DNA from: Devosia enhydra
GTDB lineage: Bacteria > Pseudomonadota > Alphaproteobacteria > Rhizobiales > Devosiaceae
Direction of reading: 5' to 3'
Assembly: GCF_900119845.1 (NCBI RefSeq)
Contig: NZ_FPKU01000001.1
Location: 529,528-593,527, forward strand
Length of the DNA: 64,000 bases
A program made the translations under genes and the position numbers. The first letter of the stretch is position 1; the number at the start of each line of letters is the position of its first letter. The notes beneath the pieces are model-generated. The model was not told the origin of the DNA and ran no database searches. It saw nothing but the letters and a program-made list of their open reading frames with translations. This document shows positions 25,221-33,196 of the stretch, one piece after another.

Positions 25221-26429
25221 CTAAGCCCTGGCCAGACCGGGGCGACGGGCGGCGGCCGAGGCTCTCGCCCTCTCGTGCACGACCCTGCCGGCGCAGAGCA
25301 CGAGGGCGGCATCGGAGGGCTTGGCGCAGGTGATGAGGCCCGAGATGGGCTTGGCATGGACGCCGAAATGATAGCCGCGCATGTCGAACGCGGCGATGTC
25401 GGCGGCAAGGCCCGGCGCAATGGCGCCCACCATGGAGTCTCGCCCGAGGGCGCGCGCGGCATTTACGGTCGCCATCTCCAGTGCGCGTTCGGCCGACATC
25501 GAAAGCACATCGAGCGCCAGCGAGTTCTGGCTCATGATGGCGTATTTCATCTGCTCGATCATGTCGGTGGTGAACGATCGGCCGGGTCCGTCCGTCCCCA
25601 GCCCGCAGGTCACGCCGAGGCGGGCGAGGGCGGAGAGGTCGGTCGTTCCGGTGCCCGATGCAGCCTCTGCGACGGGCAGGCCGACAACGGCGCCCCCGGA
25701 TTCCTTCACCAGCATGCGCCCCATGTCGTCGAGCCCCAAAGGGCTCACGACGATCCAGCCATCGTCGAGCGCGCTCATTTCCATCAGGTGCTGCGCCGTG
25801 GAGCGGCCGATTGCAGCGCGGGCGGCGAGCATCTGTGCTTCGGTGGCACCATCTGGCCAGAGGCGCGACAGGACCTTGAGGCCACGCTCGCGGGCTGCGC
25901 GGCACGCGGCCCAGATCGTTGCTTCGGTGGCGCGCCCCTCGCGGCGAGCCAGCAGGTCGGTCTCGACCAGCACGAGGTCTCCCGCTTCGGCGGCCGCAGG
26001 GTCGGACACGGCCATTACCACTCTCAGGCCCGAGGCAGCCATGGCCTCGCGCACGGGGCCGGCCTTGTCGCTCGCGCCGACAGGCAAGGTGGCCACGACG
26101 GTCGTGACGCCGCCTGCAACCAGCGCCGCCCCGGCTAGGGATGCGGCGCGCTGGTGATCCTCGACGCTCAGTGCCGCGCCGGCAGCCTCAGCGGGCGCGC
26201 CTCCGGGAAAGAGCTGAGTCCACGGGCGGTGGTAGAGATCGATCAGCCCCGGCACCACGATATGGCCCCGCAGGTCGAAGCGCGCGGCACCGGCGACCTC
26301 AGGACAGGCCGACAGCGGGCCCACAGCCGCGATCTTGCCGGTATCGTCGGCAAGAACGAAGCCCGGCTCATGGATCGTGCGCCGGGCATCCATGGTGACG
26401 ACATAGCCGTCGGTAAGCAGAGTGGGCAT
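25221..26429 (-). CDS. Amidohydrolase paralogue lacking most metal ligands
   Basis: A 402-residue protein that shares with its neighbour the N-terminus TDGYVVTMDA, the GKIAAVGPLSACP segment and the C-terminal GLGTDGPGRSFTTDMIEQMK. The ligands are changed: His-x-His becomes Tyr66-x-Arg68 (GLIDLYHRPW), the third His becomes Arg189 (VLSRLWP) and the fourth becomes Ser229 (IVVSPLGL). Only Asp280 remains. It is about 70 residues shorter than the intact paralogue. The frame is open and codon use normal, so it appears maintained, perhaps as a regulatory or scaffold subunit of the active enzyme or with a metal-free chemistry. Confidence 0.85.
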   Translation of the reverse strand: MPTLLTDGYVVTMDARRTIHEPGFVLADDTGKIAAVGPLSACPEVAGAARFDLRGHIVVPGLIDLYHRPWTQLFPGGAPAEAAGAALSVEDHQRAASLAGAALVAGGVTTVVATLPVGASDKAGPVREAMAASGLRVVMAVSDPAAAEAGDLVLVETDLLARREGRATEATIWAACRAARERGLKVLSRLWPDGATEAQMLAARAAIGRSTAQHLMEMSALDDGWIVVSPLGLDDMGRMLVKESGGAVVGLPVAEAASGTGTTDLSALARLGVTCGLGTDGPGRSFTTDMIEQMKYAIMSQNSLALDVLSMSAERALEMATVNAARALGRDSMVGAIAPGLAADIAAFDMRGYHFGVHAKPISGLITCAKPSDAALVLCAGRVVHERARASAAARRPGLARA

Positions 26430-26449
26430 GGCTTCAGGGCCTTCCAGCG

Positions 26450-27619
26450 TCAGGCAGGGATGCGGGTGACTTCGGCGGGGTGGGTGTGCACCCTCTCGAA
26501 CCCGGTTTCGGTGATGATGCCCATATCGCCCAGCTGCATGCCGCTCTTGCGGTCGAGCGTAACCGGATTGGGCTGGATGACGAGCGTGGTGTTGGCCTCG
26601 AGCGGCTCATCGAGATGCTCGGGCGGCTTGAGCAGATGCGGCACGCGCGGCGGCAGCAGATCGACCCCGAAGCCGTGTGCCAGCCCATCCACCGTGGTCA
26701 TGCCGGCCTTGCCGATCTCGAGCCCGATCTCGTAGAGCGTGCCCAGCGTCGTGCCGGCCTTGATGGCGCCAGCAAGCGCATCATAGACCGATTTGGTGAC
26801 ATCATAGATGCGCTCATAGTCGGGCGTCGGCTCGCCCACGAAGAAGGGCCGCAGGGTCTGCGAGCAATACATGCCGTAGCTGACGGTCAGCTCGGTATTG
26901 ATGACGTCGCCGGCCTCGATGCGGCGCCGCGACCACAGCTGGTTGGGCACGCAGGCATCGGAGGCGCGGGTGTTCGTGCTGCTGAGATAGAGGAAGGTCG
27001 GCTCGCAATCGGCGTCCCAGGCGGCGTTCTCGCTGATGATCTGCAGGTCGCGCTCGGTGATCCCCGGGCGAATGGCCTCGCGGAGCGCTTCCATCACGGC
27101 ATCGCAGCCCTTGGCGGCCTTGCGCTGATAGGCCAGTTCCTCGGCGCTCTTGCGCGAGCGCAGGCGCTTGAGTGCTCCTGTCATGTTAGTGGTCTGGAGA
27201 TCGGGCAGGGCGGCCCGCAAGGCGTCCATCTCGGTATAAAAGAACGAGCCGGCCAGCCCGATACGCGCCGTCGCAAGGCCGCGCGACTGCAGTTCGCGCG
27301 CAATGATCACCCCGGCGCCCGGAACACGCGGGGCATCGCGAGTGTCGGCGATGCGGCTGAGCTCGATGGCATTCTGGTGGTGGTTATGCGCGGTGCTCCA
27401 GAGCACCGGCTCACCCTCGCGCGGGATCAGCAGGAAACTTTCGTGAAAGAGCGCCACCTCGGCGAAATAATGCACATCGGCCTGGTAGTGGCGCCGGTTG
27501 GCGGCATGGCCGCAGATGACGAGGGCGGAGACATCGCGCTCATCCATCAGGGCCCGGGCTGCCTCAAGGCGCCGCGCCATCTCGCCATCGCTGAACCGCG
27601 GATATCCGATGTTGCTCAT
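26450..27619 (-). CDS. M24 (creatinase/aminopeptidase P fold) protein without canonical metal ligands, copy 1
   Basis: A 389-residue protein with a creatinase N-terminal domain (about 1-150) and a pita-bread M24 domain. At the five metal positions of M24 peptidases it has Glu243 (INTELTV), Gln254 (CSQTLRP), His315 (AHGFGVD), Gln349 (VIQPNP) and Gly364 (LGDMGII) instead of Asp, Asp, His, Glu, Glu. Creatinase itself is a metal-free M24 hydrolase, so an activity on a guanidino or amide compound is possible. A GGAGGG ribosome site precedes the start. It is collinear without gaps at these positions with copy 2, 149 bases upstream. Confidence 0.85.
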   Translation of the reverse strand: MSNIGYPRFSDGEMARRLEAARALMDERDVSALVICGHAANRRHYQADVHYFAEVALFHESFLLIPREGEPVLWSTAHNHHQNAIELSRIADTRDAPRVPGAGVIIARELQSRGLATARIGLAGSFFYTEMDALRAALPDLQTTNMTGALKRLRSRKSAEELAYQRKAAKGCDAVMEALREAIRPGITERDLQIISENAAWDADCEPTFLYLSSTNTRASDACVPNQLWSRRRIEAGDVINTELTVSYGMYCSQTLRPFFVGEPTPDYERIYDVTKSVYDALAGAIKAGTTLGTLYEIGLEIGKAGMTTVDGLAHGFGVDLLPPRVPHLLKPPEHLDEPLEANTTLVIQPNPVTLDRKSGMQLGDMGIITETGFERVHTHPAEVTRIPA

Positions 27620-27671
27620 AGGTTTCCCTCCTTGCCCTTGGCCTCAGACCTGCCCCTTGAGGGGAAATTGT

Positions 27672-27712
27672 CTCCGGGGTCCCGCTCCGCCCCCAAAGGC
27701 GAGACCCCGGAG
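27672..27712. repeat. 10-bp perfect inverted repeat between the two M24 paralogues
   Basis: CTCCGGGGTC and GACCCCGGAG are separated by 21 bases in the 149-base gap between the two M24 genes. In an operon this could be an RNA hairpin for transcript processing or partial termination that sets unequal levels of the two paralogues; it could also be a dispersed intergenic repeat. Confidence 0.5.
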
Positions 27713-27768
27713 CGCTCCAACGCGAAACGGATGCCGTTCGCCGTCTGGAATCGCGACAGAAGCAAGCT

Positions 27769-28932
27769 TCAGAGCCGGGTGACGTCGGCCGGATAGCTAT
27801 GCATGATTTCGAAGCCGTCTGCCGTCACCAGCCCCATATCGCCGATCTGCATGCCGGATTTCTCGTCAGGCGTCGCCGGATTGGGCTGGAGAACCACGGT
27901 CGTATTGGCTTCGAATACATAGCCGGCCGGAGATGCGGGGCGGAAGCCCTGCGGCAGTGACGGGGGCTGGATGTCGACGCCAAAGCCATGGCCAGCGCCA
28001 TCCACCGTCTTGAGCCCCGCGTCCTCGATCTGGCGGGTGATGGCGACGAGCTCGTCGGCAGCGACCCCGGCGCGGGTGGCCGCGCACATCTCGCGATAGG
28101 TCTTGATCATCACGTCATAGATGCGCTGGTAGTGCGGGGTGGTCTCACCGACAAAGAACGGCCGCAGGATCTGCGAGCAATAAAGCCCGTAATTCACGGT
28201 GAGCTCGGTGTTGATCACGTCGCCCATCTGGATCTTGCGGCGCGACAGCAACTGGTTGGGCACGCAGCTGTCGGAATTGGCCATGGACGTGCTGTTGAGA
28301 TAGAGGAAAGTCGGCGAACAGCCCGCATCCCAGGCGGCATTCTCGCTGATGATCAGGAGCTCGCGCTCTTCGATGCCGGGGCGGATGGCGGCCTTGAGCG
28401 CGTTCATCACCGCATCGCAGCCTGCTGCGGCCTTGCGCTGGTAGACCAGCTCCTCGGCGCTCTTGCGGGTGCGCAGCAGCTTGATCGGCAGCGACAGGTC
28501 GACCATCGCCATGTCCGGCAACAGCTCGCGGATCTTGTCGACCTCCTGGTAAAAGAAGGTGCCGACCATGCCCAGCCGGGCTTTTTCGTAACCGCGCTTG
28601 CGCAGTTCTTCGGCGATCACCTTGCCCGAACCATCCTTGCGCGAGGCCTTGCGCATGTCCGGAATGCGCGACAGCTCGCTGGCATTGGGGAAGTGATTGT
28701 TGTGCGTGGTCCAGAACACCGGCTCGCCGATGCGCGGCAGCAGCAGGTAGGATTCGTGGAAGGTGGCGACTTCTGCAAAATAATGCACGTCGGCCTGGTA
28801 GTGTCGGCGGTTGCCGCTGTGGCCGAAAATGAGCAAGGCTTCTACGCCGCGCTCTTCCATGATGGCACGCGCGGCGGCGTGACGCCGATCGATTTCGCCT
28901 TGAGAAAAGCGCGGATATCCTTCGGTGCTCAT
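27769..28932 (-). CDS. M24 (creatinase/aminopeptidase P fold) protein without canonical metal ligands, copy 2
   Basis: A 387-residue paralogue of the preceding M24 gene. It shares HYQADVHYFAEVA, SAEEL-YQRKAA, CDAVM and the GDVINTELTV block. Its metal positions are the same non-canonical set: Glu243, Gln254, His315, Gln349 and Gly364. Identical positions and substitutions in both copies mean the change is old and retained, not recent decay. It is the first gene of the leftward operon. A LacI-type palindrome at 28985-28998 lies 53 bases upstream. The two copies may form a heterodimer, as M24 creatinases are dimers. Confidence 0.85.
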   Translation of the reverse strand: MSTEGYPRFSQGEIDRRHAAARAIMEERGVEALLIFGHSGNRRHYQADVHYFAEVATFHESYLLLPRIGEPVFWTTHNNHFPNASELSRIPDMRKASRKDGSGKVIAEELRKRGYEKARLGMVGTFFYQEVDKIRELLPDMAMVDLSLPIKLLRTRKSAEELVYQRKAAAGCDAVMNALKAAIRPGIEERELLIISENAAWDAGCSPTFLYLNSTSMANSDSCVPNQLLSRRKIQMGDVINTELTVNYGLYCSQILRPFFVGETTPHYQRIYDVMIKTYREMCAATRAGVAADELVAITRQIEDAGLKTVDGAGHGFGVDIQPPSLPQGFRPASPAGYVFEANTTVVLQPNPATPDEKSGMQIGDMGLVTADGFEIMHSYPADVTRL

Positions 28933-28984
28933 GGCTACCGTCCCTGTTCTGCATGAAGTCGAGGTGCAGCGCCCGCTGATTTAA

Positions 28985-28998
28985 CGCAAGCGATTGCA
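28985..28998. promoter_or_regulatory. LacI-type operator for the leftward M24/amidohydrolase operon
   Basis: CGCAAGCGATTGCA fits TGNAANCGNTTNCA except at the first base and contains the palindrome GCAA-GCGA-TTGC. It lies 53 bases before the start of the first M24 gene, in the 342-base divergent gap 28933-29274. Apart from the two operators I see no other feature in that gap. Confidence 0.6.
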
Positions 28999-29192
28999 TA
29001 ATCGGTAGCACGCGTATTTGCGCTTGGCAACGCGCTTGATCGCTCAGTGCAAGAGGCTGAATTCCGTAGATTTCTTTGCTCATGTGCCGAGATTCGAAGG
29101 TAAAGGCGGCGCTGATCCGACTTTCGGACTAGGCAGGTTGGCGTGCTCCCGCAAAATCGGCGATTGACAGTCGCCAAATGCCAACGCAAAAA

Positions 29193-29206
29193 TGCAATCG
29201 ATTTCC
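29193..29206. promoter_or_regulatory. LacI-type operator for the rightward ABC transporter operon
   Basis: TGCAATCGATTTCC matches the LacI/GalR consensus except at the last position. It nearly repeats the sequence found before the LacI gene (one difference in 15 bases). It lies 69 bases before the ATP-binding protein start and 208 bases from the companion operator in the same divergent gap. Confidence 0.6.
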
Positions 29207-29274
29207 AAAGCCAGTCGCGTCCCGTCGGGTCGTGATGCGGGCAGGGAAGCAGTACGGCGCTTTTGTGAGGGCAA

Positions 29275-30090
29275 ATGGCGATCGAGCACAGCGGGGGACC
29301 GGCGGGCGCGTCAGGCGCTTCGGCCATTTCCATCAAGGGGCTGCTGAAGCGCTACAAAGCAGCGGGGCGGGAGGACATCCTCGCGCTCGACCGCACCGAT
29401 ATCGAACTGGCCGAGGGCGAGTTCGTCGCGCTTGTCGGGCCCTCGGGCTGCGGAAAGTCGACGCTGCTCAAGATCCTTGCCGGCATCCAGCCGCCCTCCG
29501 AGGGCGAGGCGCTGATCAAGGGCGAGCGGCTGACCGGCCCGCGTCCGGATGTCGGGGTGGTGCTGCAATCGCCGGTGCTCTTCCCCTGGCGCACGATCCT
29601 CAAGAACGTCATGCTGCCCGTGGATGTGCTGCGCCTCGACAAGCGCCGCTATCGTAGCGTGGCGCTTGAGCTCCTGAAGCTCGTGCAGCTCGAAGGCTTC
29701 GAGGGCCGGTATCCGCGCGAGTTGTCCGGCGGCATGCAGCAGCGCGTGGCGATTGCCCGCTCGCTGATCAACGATCCCTCGCTGCTGCTGATGGACGAGC
29801 CCTTCGGGGCCCTCGACGCGATGACGCGCGAGCGGATGAACGCCGAATTGCAGCGCATCTGGATGGAGCGCCGCAAGACCGTGCTGCTCATCACCCATTC
29901 CATCCCCGAGGCGGTGTTTCTTGCCGACCGCGTGCTGGTGATGTCGCCGCGCCCGGGCCGGATCATCGAGGACATCCGGGTCGACCTCGAGCGGCCGCGC
30001 CCGATGAGCATCATGGGTTCAGCCGATTTCGCCCGTTATGTTGGGCATTTGCGCGGACTTCTTCACGCCGAGGGAGGGATCGACGGATGA
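29275..30090 (+). CDS. ABC transporter ATP-binding protein (nitrate/sulfonate/pyrimidine-precursor type)
   Basis: A 271-residue importer ATPase of the SsuB/TauB/ThiZ-like group. Walker A is GPSGCGKST (55-63), the signature is LSGGMQQRVAIARS and Walker B is LLLMDEPFGALD; a His switch lies in LLITHSIPEAVFLADR. A GAGGG ribosome site precedes the ATG. Its stop overlaps the permease start in ATGA. It heads a rightward operon of ATPase, permease and binding protein, then a reductase and an M24 protein, divergent from the hydrolase operon and sharing LacI-type operators. Confidence 0.92.
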   Translation: MAIEHSGGPAGASGASAISIKGLLKRYKAAGREDILALDRTDIELAEGEFVALVGPSGCGKSTLLKILAGIQPPSEGEALIKGERLTGPRPDVGVVLQSPVLFPWRTILKNVMLPVDVLRLDKRRYRSVALELLKLVQLEGFEGRYPRELSGGMQQRVAIARSLINDPSLLLMDEPFGALDAMTRERMNAELQRIWMERRKTVLLITHSIPEAVFLADRVLVMSPRPGRIIEDIRVDLERPRPMSIMGSADFARYVGHLRGLLHAEGGIDG

Positions 30091-30872
30091 GCAAGGTCAA
30101 GGACACCGCGATCTCGATTGCGTTTTTCGCCTTCACCATGGGCGCCTGGGAACTGAGCACGCGCGCCTTCAACGTGCCCAGCTATGTGCTGCCCCCGCCC
30201 AGCGCCATCGCCATGGCGCTCTATCGTGGGCTTTCGAGCGGCCTTTATATCCGGCATCTCGGCTTCACCCTGCAGGCGACGCTGACCGGCTTCGTGCTCG
30301 GTAGCATCCTTGGCATCGTGCTCGGCGCTCTGGTGGCGAGCTACCGCTACTTCGAGATGCTCGTTTATCCCTACATCATCATGTTCAAATCCATGCCGAA
30401 GGTGGCGCTGGCGCCGCTCTTCGTCCTGTGGCTGGGCCTGGGCATCTGGAGCAAGATCGTCAGTGCGGCGATCCTCTGTTTCTTCCCCCTGATGATCAAC
30501 ACCATCGCCGGCCTGCGTTCAGCCGACGAAGACCGCATCAGCCTGATGAAATCGCTCGGCGCGAGCCGCTTCCAGATCTTCCTCCATCTGCGGCTGCCGA
30601 GCGCACTGCCCTTCATCATGGCGGGCCTCGAACTGGCCGTCGTGCTGTCCCTGATCGGTACGATCGTCGCCGAATTCGTGGGCGCCCGGGCAGGGCTCGG
30701 CACCCTCATCCAGAACATGAGCTCTAACATGGACGGGGCCGGGCAGTTCTCCGTGCTCGTGCTGCTCTCGGCCATCGGGCTCACCATGAACTACGCCGTT
30801 CGCCGGCTCAAGAAATGGGTCCTCTTCTGGGATCCCTCGACCCGAACCGACGAGTCCGGCGCCTCCATCTAG
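30087..30872 (+). CDS. ABC transporter permease (SsuC/TauC-like)
   Basis: A 261-residue inner-membrane permease with about six membrane spans. The cytoplasmic EAA loop reads MKSLGASRFQIFLHLRLPSA, typical of the nitrate/sulfonate/thiamine-precursor transporters. The early segment SYVLPPPSAIAMALYRG is also family-typical. It is translationally coupled to the ATPase gene. The substrate is not determined by the sequence. Confidence 0.9.
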   Translation: MSKVKDTAISIAFFAFTMGAWELSTRAFNVPSYVLPPPSAIAMALYRGLSSGLYIRHLGFTLQATLTGFVLGSILGIVLGALVASYRYFEMLVYPYIIMFKSMPKVALAPLFVLWLGLGIWSKIVSAAILCFFPLMINTIAGLRSADEDRISLMKSLGASRFQIFLHLRLPSALPFIMAGLELAVVLSLIGTIVAEFVGARAGLGTLIQNMSSNMDGAGQFSVLVLLSAIGLTMNYAVRRLKKWVLFWDPSTRTDESGASI

Positions 30873-30915
30873 GACCATCTCCAGACGTCACACTGTCATA
30901 AAGGGGACTACGCCT

Positions 30916-32013
30916 ATGCTCACCACCGCCTTCAACCGCCGCTCCGTGCTTGGCCTTATGGGCGCAGGCGCCGCATCTCTGGCGCTGCCGATGCCGGGGC
31001 TGCGCGCCCAGAGCCTCGAAAAGATCAACTACATCTTCGCCTTCCCGGCGATCTCCACCATCGTGGCCAACCAGACCTCGATCCCCAAATATTACGGTCT
31101 CTTCGAGAAGGAAGGGCTCGAGGTCGAGCAGAACGTCTCCTCGGGCGGCGCCTCCACCGCCATCCAGCTCGTCACCAGCGGTGACCAGCAGGTCGCTTCG
31201 GGCTCGATCGACCAGACCCTGGTGCGCGCAGCGGCCGGCGAGGATCTTGGGCTGACGCTGTTCTACAACCAGATCCGCCGCAACAACACGACGCTCGTGA
31301 CCAATCAGGACAGCGACGTCCGCACCATCGCAGACCTGCGCGGCAAGACTGTGGGCGTGCAGTCGCTGGGCTCGGCGCCGGAAAAGACCCTCCGCATCGT
31401 CCTGCGCGACAACGATATCGACCCCGATACCGAAGTCACTTTCGTCGCGGTCGGCATCGCGGCACAGGCGCTGCAGGCCCTGCGCGGCGGCGAAGTCGAC
31501 GCCTATGTGGCGGCGCTTGGCACCGTCTCGACCATGGAAGCCCTGGGCGAGAAATTCCACTACCCCGAAATGCCGGCCTATCTGCGCGAATCCATCGGGC
31601 CAGGCCTCTTCACCCGCCGCGACATGATCGAGAGCCATCGCCAGCAGCTGGTGGGTATCGGCCGGGTCGTCGCCAAGTCGACGGTCTTCGTGAAGGCCAA
31701 CCCGGAAGCGGCCGTGCGCATCCACTGGCACGTCTATCCCGAGCAGGTGCCTCAGGGCATGGGCTTCGACGAGGCCCTGGCCAACGCGGTTGATGGCCTG
31801 CGCCGCCAGATCGACCTGCTGGAATTCCAGCCCAATGAGACCGTCCGCAAATACGGCTTCATGTCGGATGCCGCGATCGACCAGCTCAAGCGCATCCAGG
31901 GCGCTGAAGCGGTGGATTCCTCGCTCTATTTCTCGAACGCGCTGGTCGACGAGATCAACGATTTCAACGTGAGCGAAATGGAAGCGCTGGCCAAGAACTT
32001 CACCGGCGTCTGA
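30916..32013 (+). CDS. ABC transporter substrate-binding protein (NMT1/THI5/SsuA-like)
   Basis: A 365-residue periplasmic binding protein. The N-terminus has an Arg-Arg pair (AFNRRSVLGLMGAGAASLAL), suggesting Tat or Tat-like export. The mature part follows the NMT1/SsuA pattern: YYGLFEKEGLEVEQNVSSGG, IADLRGKTVGVQSLGSAPEK, ALQALRGGEVDAYVA. Family members bind small organic nitrogen or sulfur compounds (pyrimidine precursors, taurine, aliphatic sulfonates, nitrate). Together with the hydrolases it points to uptake of a small organic N compound, but the ligand is unknown. Confidence 0.9.
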   Translation: MLTTAFNRRSVLGLMGAGAASLALPMPGLRAQSLEKINYIFAFPAISTIVANQTSIPKYYGLFEKEGLEVEQNVSSGGASTAIQLVTSGDQQVASGSIDQTLVRAAAGEDLGLTLFYNQIRRNNTTLVTNQDSDVRTIADLRGKTVGVQSLGSAPEKTLRIVLRDNDIDPDTEVTFVAVGIAAQALQALRGGEVDAYVAALGTVSTMEALGEKFHYPEMPAYLRESIGPGLFTRRDMIESHRQQLVGIGRVVAKSTVFVKANPEAAVRIHWHVYPEQVPQGMGFDEALANAVDGLRRQIDLLEFQPNETVRKYGFMSDAAIDQLKRIQGAEAVDSSLYFSNALVDEINDFNVSEMEALAKNFTGV

Positions 32014-32037
32014 CGCCGGGCTGCCGCTTGCGGCGGC
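32003..32037 (+). other. Two adjacent hairpins after the binding-protein gene
   Basis: CCGGCGTC-T-GACGCCGG spans the stop codon, and GCTGCCG-CTTG-CGGCGGC (32020-32037, one G-U pair) follows at once. Stable hairpins after a binding-protein gene commonly protect its mRNA and reduce downstream expression, matching the need for excess binding protein over the reductase and M24 genes that follow. No T-run follows, so full termination is unlikely. The remaining 160 bases before the reductase show nothing else. Confidence 0.5.
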
Positions 32038-32197
32038 GCTGATCGTACAGGCCGGCGGAGCGATCCGCTGGCAGCTCGGCGCGCGGCCGGATCCAACCCC
32101 TTCTTCACACCACAGTTCAGGCGGGTCGCTTGCGTGACCTGCTAGCCCTTCCGGCTGCGCCGGAGGCACCTTCAAAGACACAAGAGGACAGCAGAAA

Positions 32198-33154
32198 ATG
32201 TCAAATGGGAGCGAAACGATCGGCTGGATCGGCCTTGGCCGCATGGGCAGCCCCATGTGCGAGCGCCTGATCAAGGCCGGCTACACGGTAAAGGTGTGGA
32301 ACCGCACCCGCGAGAAGGCGCTCGGCCTTGAAGCCATGGGCGCAACGCTCGTCGACCGTCCGGCCGATCTCGCCGATGTCGATGTGCTCTTCACCATGGT
32401 TTCGACGGGCAAGGACCTGACCTCGGTCTATTTCGGGGAAAACGGTGTCGCCAGCGGCGCGCAGCGCCCGAAAATCTTCGTCGATTGTTCCTCCGTCGGT
32501 CTCGAAGAGGGCGCGGCCATCCGCCAGCGCATCACCGAGGGCGGCTCGGCTTTTCTCGCGGCGCCCGTGTCGGGCAATGGCAAATGCGTCAAGGCCGGCA
32601 AGCTGAGCCAGGTTGTTTCGGGCGGCAAGGCCGATTTTGAGACCGTTCGGCCGATGCTCGAGGCTATCGCAGCAAATGGCGTCTCTTATGTCGGGGAGGG
32701 CGAACTCGCCCGCATCTGCAAGATCGCCCACAACGTCTTCCTTGGCGTCGTCACCCAGAACCTTGCCGAGATCACCGTGCTGGCCGAACGGGTGGGTGTG
32801 TCGCGGCACGATTTCCTCGCCTTCATCAACAACTCGGTGATGGGCTCGATCTTCACCCGCTACAAGACGCCGGCGCTGGTCAATCTCGATTGGACCACCA
32901 CCTTCACGCCCGAGCTGATGCGCAAGGACATGGATCTCGGCCTCTCGATCGCGCGCAAGCTCGATGTCGCGATGCCGGTTTCTGCCGCCACGCGCGAGGC
33001 CATCCAGACCCATTTCGGCGCCGCCAGCCTCAAGCCCGATCCCGCCGCCTATCTGGCGCAGGATTTCGCTGCCGTGATCGAGACGGTCGCCCTCCAGGCC
33101 GGCGTGACGCTCGAAAGCGAGAACCGCAAGGTCGCCTCCGGCCTCGAGACCTGA
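32198..33154 (+). CDS. NAD(P)-dependent oxidoreductase, beta-hydroxyacid dehydrogenase family
   Basis: A 318-residue protein of the 3-hydroxyisobutyrate dehydrogenase / tartronate semialdehyde reductase family. The Rossmann motif is IGWIGLGRMGSPMCERLI. The substrate motif AAPVSGNGKCVKAG and the catalytic Lys segment ARICKIAHNVFLG are present. Such enzymes interconvert small 3-hydroxy acids and semialdehydes. It lies in the transporter operon upstream of the third M24 gene (42-base gap), so it may act on the carbon product released by the hydrolases. Confidence 0.88.
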   Translation: MSNGSETIGWIGLGRMGSPMCERLIKAGYTVKVWNRTREKALGLEAMGATLVDRPADLADVDVLFTMVSTGKDLTSVYFGENGVASGAQRPKIFVDCSSVGLEEGAAIRQRITEGGSAFLAAPVSGNGKCVKAGKLSQVVSGGKADFETVRPMLEAIAANGVSYVGEGELARICKIAHNVFLGVVTQNLAEITVLAERVGVSRHDFLAFINNSVMGSIFTRYKTPALVNLDWTTTFTPELMRKDMDLGLSIARKLDVAMPVSAATREAIQTHFGAASLKPDPAAYLAQDFAAVIETVALQAGVTLESENRKVASGLET

Positions 33155-33196
33155 TCCACAAAAGCCCGCCACTGCCGCGATGCCGAGGAGACATCG

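Noticed and set aside
28933-29274. Possible TPP riboswitch before the NMT1-type transporter
   Set aside because: No THI-box (CTGAGA) pattern found; LacI-type operators explain the region better.
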